Shown here in pieces: positions 5,832-9,224 of a DNA stretch of 9,224 nucleotides. Within the stretch, counting starts at the first letter, position 1; every line of letters starts with the position of its first letter. Source of the DNA: Dehalococcoidales bacterium (GTDB taxonomy: Bacteria > Chloroflexota > Dehalococcoidia > Dehalococcoidales > UBA2162); NCBI GenBank assembly GCA_016844285.1, contig JAENIS010000059.1, forward strand, positions 1 to 9,224. Reading direction: 5' to 3'. Below the pieces are notes generated by a model that worked only from the letters and a program-made list of their open reading frames with translations, ran no database searches and was not told where the DNA came from. The translations under genes were made by a program, and so were the position numbers.

Positions 5832-6005
5832 GTTACTAATAGTCTCATTATAGAATGAACTCAGGATATGGGTGATGCTAATCAAATAGAAGCGTGTCAT
5901 TCTGGCGAAGGCCAGAATCCAGATACCACCCTGCCCCTGGATTCCAGCCTACGCTGGAATGACAGTTATTGAACGTATACAGACTATTATGAGACACCTA
6001 GTAAG
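5832..6005. mobile_element. MITE-like element with imperfect terminal inverted repeats
   Basis: The left arm 5832-5853 and the right arm 5984-6005 are inverted repeats that match at 17 of 22 positions (core GTCTCATtATAG against CTATtATGAGAC, one mismatch in 12). They enclose 174 bp with no coding capacity and a symmetrical hairpin pair in the centre. Size and symmetry are MITE-like. I see no clear target-site duplication and no transposase, so this is a structural call only. Confidence 0.4.
5895..5964. repeat. Twin-hairpin palindrome with compensatory changes
   Basis: Arm A (5895-5922) and arm B (5937-5964) are 28-base inverted copies separated by 14 bases. They differ at five positions. Each arm folds on itself: ATTCTGG/CCAGAAT in A and ATTCCAG/CTGGAAT in B. 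Four of the five differences come as paired changes (TG to CA with CA to TG) that keep each small stem intact. The layout is like the ATTC...GAAT intergenic palindromes widespread in bacteria. Confidence 0.75.
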
Positions 6006-6008
6006 TAA

Positions 6009-6035
6009 AAGAGAGGGGGCTATGCCCCCTCTCTT
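6009..6035 (-). terminator. Terminator-like hairpin after the amidohydrolase gene
   Basis: AAGAGAGGGGGC (6009-6020) and GCCCCCTCTCTT (6024-6035) make a perfect 12-bp stem with a three-base loop, 37 bp past the amidohydrolase stop. On the minus strand the stem ends in CTCTCTTTTAC, a short U-run. It is part of a 50-bp unit (6001-6050) that recurs at 7301-7350 with 45 of 50 bases identical, so it is both a probable terminator and a repeat. Confidence 0.65.
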
Positions 6036-6072
6036 AAATCTTTTCCCCTTCAACTCAATCCAATCGAGCCAA

Positions 6073-7119
6073 TTACCCGGGAAGCCGATAGACTCTTACT
6101 GCGGTGTCATGGAATAAATCAGTCCGCTCTGTTGGCGAGAAATCACTGGTGATTCGCTTGAAGGCATTCCAGATAACGGTGTATGAATACGATACCCTGT
6201 CGACCGGGAAATTGCTCTCGAACATGCACCTTTTCGTCCCGAACTTCTCGATGCACCAGGTATAGTGGGGAGTCATCTCCTTTGCCAGCTTCGCTGAGTC
6301 CGGAGGCTGGGACATTTCGTGCCAGCCGAAGCCGGTTCGTGGCATCCCCATCCCTCCCAGCTTCACCACCACATTGGGACACGACGAAAGTGCCGCAATG
6401 CTTTGCTGCCACTCCCGGAATGCCTCCTCGCGCTTCCCGGCATAAGGGCCAACGCCGAGAGGCCCCCCGATGTGATTCAGGATGATAGTTGTCTCCGGGA
6501 AAGCTCTCGCCAGTGCTGCCAGGCCGGGCATCTGGGGAAAGTATAGCCAGGCATCAAAACTCAGGTTGTATTTATGCAACTGGGCAAACCCTTCCCTGAG
6601 CTTGTTGTCTGATAGTAAATTGGGCGTATTCACCCGGGAACTCATATCGGGGCTGGCATCCCAGGTAGTGGTAAAGCGAATCCCACGGAAGCGGTTCCTG
6701 CTGGCAGCCAGGTGCGCTTCGAGAACTGACGCCACGGCACTTCCCAGAGTAAGGTCGGCAAAACCGACGATTCCGGCGGCAACGGCGGTATTGCCGTACT
6801 GCCCGCTGGCACTCTGGGCGGCAATGCCCTGCACAAACTCCGTTTCGCCTATAGGGCGTAGCTCTTGTGGCCCATCCTTCTTGTACATGGAACCGCATTC
6901 AATAAATACCGTCTGAACGATATTGTGTCCTCCGGTAACGTCTTTCAGTAAGTGTTCAAGAAGGTAATGGCGCATTGGCCTGGCTGATTCCCGAACACGG
7001 CTTTCGGGGAAAGAATCGGGGTAGTCCCACAGGTGATGGTGGGGGTCACAAATTGGAAGAGCCGGTTCAAGAGGTTCCTCCTTCGTTAACTTAAGCCATG
7101 CTTCATGCTGAGTTACCAT
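6073..7119 (-). CDS. Amidohydrolase family 2 (TIM-barrel) hydrolase
   Basis: This 348-residue cytosolic protein is of the Amidohydro_2 type (COG3618-like), whose members hydrolyse lactones or decarboxylate carboxylic acids using one metal ion. The N-terminal motif CDPHHHLWD (24-32) supplies the His-x-His metal ligands His27 and His29. IRFTTTWD (147-154) and ILNHIGGPLG (213-222, His216) are the next barrel strands, then VVKLGGMGM (251-259). The final motif reads CMFESNFPVDR (298-308): the position that is usually Asp (GSDWP) is Asn303. That is either a known variant of a subgroup or a changed active site. The start at 7119 has a near-perfect AGGAGG six bases upstream. The gene stands alone, bracketed by direct repeats, and has an extended -10 box upstream at 7169-7177. 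Fold and superfamily are certain; the substrate is unknown, though lactone-type compounds are plausible. Confidence 0.88.
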   Translation of the reverse strand: MVTQHEAWLKLTKEEPLEPALPICDPHHHLWDYPDSFPESRVRESARPMRHYLLEHLLKDVTGGHNIVQTVFIECGSMYKKDGPQELRPIGETEFVQGIAAQSASGQYGNTAVAAGIVGFADLTLGSAVASVLEAHLAASRNRFRGIRFTTTWDASPDMSSRVNTPNLLSDNKLREGFAQLHKYNLSFDAWLYFPQMPGLAALARAFPETTIILNHIGGPLGVGPYAGKREEAFREWQQSIAALSSCPNVVVKLGGMGMPRTGFGWHEMSQPPDSAKLAKEMTPHYTWCIEKFGTKRCMFESNFPVDRVSYSYTVIWNAFKRITSDFSPTERTDLFHDTAVRVYRLPG

Positions 7120-7168
7120 CTTAATCCTCCTGTGTCACAACGTTACCGTGAGAGATTTGGACTTCTTT

Positions 7169-7177
7169 ATTGTAGCA
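7169..7177 (-). promoter_or_regulatory. Extended -10 box upstream of the amidohydrolase gene
   Basis: On the minus strand this reads TGCTACAAT (TGn plus TACAAT, five of six matches). A start near 7162 would give a leader of about 43 bases ending in the strong AGGAGG. The -35 region (TACCTG, 17 bases upstream) is poor, which extended -10 promoters tolerate. Confidence 0.4.
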
Positions 7178-7219
7178 CTGGTGAGTTTGAACAGGTAGTC
7201 TGGCTTTGGGCTGGTCATA

Positions 7220-7259
7220 TAGTGTCACGTCAGGTGTGGCTACTGCTCCTTCATGTAAA
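7220..7259 (+). repeat. Direct repeat unit R1, copy 2 (partner 5785-5824)
   Basis: This is the second copy of the 40-bp unit, in the same orientation, 30 of 40 bases identical and ungapped. The TAGTGTC and CAGGTGTGGC blocks are preserved. As in copy 1, it lies upstream of the GAGAGGGGGC hairpin unit, here 89 bp away start to start, against 224 bp in copy 1. Confidence 0.65.
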
Positions 7260-7274
7260 TGCCCATCCCCCTAG

Positions 7275-7297
7275 CCCCCTTCCCGATGGGAAGGGGG
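7275..7297. repeat. Hairpin A
   Basis: CCCCCTTCCC (7275-7284), loop GAT, GGGAAGGGGG (7288-7297): a perfect 10-bp stem. With its flank CCCCCTAG it resembles hairpin D read on the other strand, so A and D look like opposed copies of one family. Confidence 0.7.
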
Positions 7298-7308
7298 GAA
7301 TTAACTAA

Positions 7309-7335
7309 AAGAGAGGGGGCTAAGCCCCCTCTCTT
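7309..7335 (-). terminator. Hairpin B, second copy of the 6009-6035 terminator-like unit
   Basis: AAGAGAGGGGGC (7309-7320) and GCCCCCTCTCTT (7324-7335): a perfect 12-bp stem, loop TAA. On the minus strand it is followed by TTTTAGTT, so it could end transcripts from the racemase gene. The flanks repeat those at 6001-6050. Confidence 0.5.
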
Positions 7336-7376
7336 AAATCTCTTCCCCGTAATTAGAGGTAAACTGCGGGGCGTCT

Positions 7377-7397
7377 AAGAGGGGCGAAGCCCCTCTT
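7377..7397. repeat. Hairpin C
   Basis: AAGAGGGGC (7377-7385), loop GAA, GCCCCTCTT (7389-7397): a perfect 9-bp stem. The plus-strand side continues into TCTCTATTT, a U-rich tail. It resembles a shortened version of hairpin B. Confidence 0.6.
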
Positions 7398-7406
7398 TCT
7401 CTATTT

Positions 7407-7431
7407 CCCCCTCTCCTTTTAGGAGAGGGGG
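7407..7431. repeat. Hairpin D
   Basis: CCCCCTCTCC (7407-7416), loop TTTTA, GGAGAGGGGG (7422-7431): a perfect 10-bp stem followed by ATTAAGGGGGTGAGG. The whole has the look of the G-run palindromes dispersed in many bacterial genomes. Confidence 0.7.
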
Positions 7432-7509
7432 ATTAAGGGGGTGAGGTCGTCCAAAAGTAGTAATGTGTGCTGAAGCAATCATTGGTTCCGTAATTGACCA
7501 TACAGGTCA

Positions 7510-8754
7510 CTAGTCTAATGTGGGCACGGTCAGGCTTCCATCCAACAGGAAAAGTACCCTGGCGTTCCTCCCCTTCTTTTTAAGGGCTTCATCGAGAGCA
7601 TTCTGGAGAGAATGGAACGGCTTAATGAAGATAGGCTTTAATATCTCATCCGGAAGGTCAGTGACGCCATACATCTCTGCCCACAGGTGTATCTCGGCGA
7701 GTTTGGCCGCTTTGTGATAGCCCAGCACATAGCCTTCTTTGATGCGCGCAAACACCTCGCCTGGATGACGACAGGAACTCAACAGTTTGATGAACGTATT
7801 ATCGCCAGTTCCGTCACGGCAACTGGCGACGAGGATAATGATGCCACCCTCTTTCAGCGCCAGTTTCCCATGCTCCAGAGCCTTTTGTGCTTGATAAAGG
7901 TCTATATCCATGGGGAACTTGGCAACCGTGACCACAATATCAGCCTTTTCGGCTATTTTAACGGCAAAGACCTCCTTTGCCCGCTCTACGGCGGCAAAGA
8001 AGGAATCATGAATATGACCGGCCGTAGTCGCATAGACCCGGTGTTCCTTATCAAGCACCGTCATGATAGCGAAGATGTCTTTGCCTTTAAGTGCTTCTGT
8101 GGCATCCATCATATCGTCATGAACGGGATTTCCCCCCAGCGCCAGTGATTTGGCTCTGGGGTCCATGGCGTGCCGATGATTCTGCTCGATAGACTTATAA
8201 GAGGCCAGACCGGGGAAAAAGGATTTTCTACCCCCGGTATATCCCGCGAAGTAATGGGGTTCTACAGAACTTATGATGATAATCTTACTGGCTTCGATGG
8301 CGAGCCTGTTTACGTAAAGCTCAGTTCCGTTGCGGGACGTGCCGATATAAACCATCTCCTTGTCCGCTCGCGCATCGTGGGCATATATCTGGGTCTTATA
8401 TTCTTCATAAAAGCGACCAAAAATCTGCCGGTACTCTTTTTCGGTTGGAGCACGGTGATTCCCCGTCGCCACAATAAACTTCGGGTTTACCGGTTTTACC
8501 ATCTTGAAAACGGCTTTCAGCACACGGGTGGTGGGTGTTGGTCTGGTGGCATCATTGACGATGAAAAGCACATCTTCGGCGTCGGTTAGAAAATCATCAA
8601 GGCTTTTTGAGTTGATGGGGTTTTCTATCGCCTTCCTGATGGTTTTGTTTTCATCGCTGATGAGAACCTCATTGCCGACTACGATGCCAGCAACGAGATT
8701 ATCATCTATGTTTACTGCTATTTTATGCTTACCGTAAGGAACTTCTAATTGCAT
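7510..8754 (-). CDS. larA: Lactate racemase family protein (LarA-like, nickel-pincer enzyme)
   Basis: LarA enzymes racemise or epimerise 2-hydroxy acids by hydride transfer to a nickel-pincer nucleotide bound covalently to a Lys. The whole Lactobacillus plantarum LarA catalytic set is visible at matching spacing: Asp68 and Arg71 (NDATRPTPT), His100 (ATGNHR), His167 and pincer Lys177 (EPHYFAGYTGGRK, ten residues apart), His193 (sixteen after the Lys), and Gln288 and Lys291 (YQAQK). I start it at ATG 8754 (414 residues, near the usual 420-430) because AAAGGAG lies four bases upstream. The frame is open 31 codons further, but that part translates AT-rich promoter-like DNA. No lar cofactor genes (larB, larC, larE) are in the window. 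It is divergent from mnmA with a 171-bp gap. The family is sure; the exact hydroxy acid is not, because homologues differ widely in substrate. Confidence 0.92.
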   Translation of the reverse strand: MQLEVPYGKHKIAVNIDDNLVAGIVVGNEVLISDENKTIRKAIENPINSKSLDDFLTDAEDVLFIVNDATRPTPTTRVLKAVFKMVKPVNPKFIVATGNHRAPTEKEYRQIFGRFYEEYKTQIYAHDARADKEMVYIGTSRNGTELYVNRLAIEASKIIIISSVEPHYFAGYTGGRKSFFPGLASYKSIEQNHRHAMDPRAKSLALGGNPVHDDMMDATEALKGKDIFAIMTVLDKEHRVYATTAGHIHDSFFAAVERAKEVFAVKIAEKADIVVTVAKFPMDIDLYQAQKALEHGKLALKEGGIIILVASCRDGTGDNTFIKLLSSCRHPGEVFARIKEGYVLGYHKAAKLAEIHLWAEMYGVTDLPDEILKPIFIKPFHSLQNALDEALKKKGRNARVLFLLDGSLTVPTLD

Positions 8755-8758
8755 GTTT

Positions 8759-8765
8759 CTCCTTT
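8759..8765 (-). promoter_or_regulatory. Ribosome-binding site that fixes the larA-type start
   Basis: The minus strand reads AAAGGAG, four bases before ATG 8754. It favours this ATG over the in-frame TTG at 8847. The AT-rich block 8791-8835 upstream probably holds the promoter, but several overlapping -10 candidates make a precise call unsafe. Confidence 0.6.
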
Positions 8766-8885
8766 CCCCATACCCCCGCTCCCTGATGATGCTATTATTT
8801 ATTAATATACAGCAAATGAAAACAAATAAAAACTTACCGGGAGACAACTTTACTCATCCGGTTTCTGCCTGCGGCCACTTTATTG

Positions 8886-8891
8886 TATAAT
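8886..8891 (+). promoter_or_regulatory. -10 box of mnmA
   Basis: A perfect TATAAT, 35 bases before the mnmA ATG; transcription would start near 8898. No good -35 is seen (TTCTGC at 17 bases). The leader of about 28 bases has no clear Shine-Dalgarno sequence. Confidence 0.45.
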
Positions 8892-8925
8892 TGGGGGAAT
8901 AGTAACAAAAGAACCGGATAATCTA

Positions 8926-9224
8926 ATGGTCAAGAAGCAAAACAACAGGAAGGTAGTCGTCGGCATGAGCGGTGGCGTCGATTCATCAGTAGCGGCAGCT
9001 CTGCTTAAAGCCGAAGGCGATGAGGTGAGCGGTGTCACCATGAGAATCTGGGATGGGGAGACTCCGGCTGTTGAAGGCACCCGCCACGGCTGCTATGGCG
9101 CCGGCGAGGCTGAGGATATCGAGGACGCCCGCCGGGTGGCCGACCTCCTGGGTATCCCCTTCCATGTCTTCGACCTGAGGAAGGAATACCAGACAGAGGT
9201 GCTGGACTATTTTCGCCACGAGTC
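8926..9224 (+). CDS. mnmA: tRNA 2-thiouridylase MnmA, N-terminal part (3' truncated by window edge)
   Basis: MnmA adds sulfur to the wobble uridine (position 34) of tRNAs for Glu, Gln and Lys, using ATP and a persulfide relay. Only the first 99 residues lie in the window. The PP-loop ATP-binding motif VGMSGGVDSSVAAALL (12-27) is intact. The strand EVSGVTMRIWD follows at about 34-44. Then comes RHGCYGAGEAEDIEDARRVADLLGIPFHVFDL, a block typical of this family, and the frame runs out of the window near LDYFRHE. The catalytic cysteines of the later domain are not in view. ATG 8926 is the only sensible start; there is no clear Shine-Dalgarno sequence, but TATAAT at 8886-8891 provides a promoter. 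The gene is divergent from the LarA-type gene. The name is confident; confusion with another PP-loop thiolase is unlikely. Confidence 0.9.
   Translation, partial: MVKKQNNRKVVVGMSGGVDSSVAAALLKAEGDEVSGVTMRIWDGETPAVEGTRHGCYGAGEAEDIEDARRVADLLGIPFHVFDLRKEYQTEVLDYFRHE

Larger units (their letters stand above)
5766..6072. repeat. Gene-free gap filled with palindromic repeats
   Basis: This 307-bp gap holds no ORF I would defend. In order it contains a 40-bp unit repeated at 7220 (5785-5824), a left imperfect terminal-type inverted repeat (5832-5853), two covarying hairpin arms (5895-5922 and 5937-5964), the right inverted repeat (5984-6005), and a 12-bp-stem hairpin (6009-6035) repeated at 7309. It resembles a nested set of non-autonomous palindromic elements rather than random spacer. 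Confidence 0.7.
7120..7509. repeat. Gene-free gap: promoter region plus cluster of four GC-rich hairpins
   Basis: This 390-bp gap has no defensible gene. It carries the amidohydrolase leader (to about 7180), repeat R1 copy 2 (7220-7259) and four hairpins: A 7275-7297, B 7309-7335, C 7377-7397 and D 7407-7431. The stretch 7441-7509, just past the larA-type stop, shows only a small TGACC/GGTCA hairpin (7497-7511). Confidence 0.75.

Noticed and set aside
7275..7431. CRISPR array
   Set aside because: The palindromes differ in sequence and spacing and there are no regular unique spacers or cas genes.
8755..8847. 31-residue N-terminal extension of the LarA-type protein, which looks like a hydrophobic signal
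   Set aside because: It starts at a TTG without a Shine-Dalgarno sequence and translates AT-rich promoter DNA; the inner ATG has AAAGGAG and gives the family's normal length.

Overview
The window looks like ordinary chromosomal DNA from an uncultured bacterium, most likely a Chloroflexota of the Dehalococcoidia type. This placement is an inference. It rests on moderate GC, on the feel of the protein sequences (RNase III, DUF362, LarA-like and MnmA), on short intergenic palindromes, and on several weakly led or leaderless-looking starts. There is no rRNA, tRNA, CRISPR array, phage gene or transposase gene that I can see.

Layout, left to right. Positions 1-405 (+) hold the 3' part of rnc (RNase III), followed by a 47-residue basic small protein (470-613) and an acylphosphatase (673-972). 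The acylphosphatase meets a DUF362 gene (969-1709, -) tail to tail, with the two stop codons overlapping in TTAA. A 208-bp gap with a strong hairpin separates DUF362 from a three-gene minus-strand operon. In transcription order this is a P-loop kinase (4751-4170), a leucyl aminopeptidase of family M17 (4084-2585) and a metallo-beta-lactamase-fold hydrolase of the UPF0173 type (2559-1918). A compact divergent promoter region (4752-4868) drives this operon to the left and, to the right, a 298-residue conserved-looking protein of unknown function (4869-5765).

The right half is more accessory in character. A minus-strand amidohydrolase (7119-6073) sits between two intergenic regions (5766-6072 and 7120-7509) packed with palindromes. 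Two different repeat units occur in the same order and orientation on both sides, so the gene is bracketed by direct repeats. Next comes a LarA-family nickel-pincer racemase (8754-7510, -) with its full catalytic set. It is divergent from mnmA (8926 to the window edge, +), the tRNA 2-thiouridylase, of which only the N-terminal 99 residues are present.

How the genes work together: rnc and mnmA are RNA-processing and tRNA-modification housekeeping genes. The kinase-pepA-UPF0173 operon combines peptide turnover with two enzymes of unknown substrate. The amidohydrolase and the LarA homologue suggest hydroxy-acid or lactone metabolism, but nothing in the window fixes their substrates. The clearest candidates for something undescribed are the 298-residue orphan family, the repeat-bracketed amidohydrolase cassette with its covarying twin hairpins, and the probably leaderless kinase operon.
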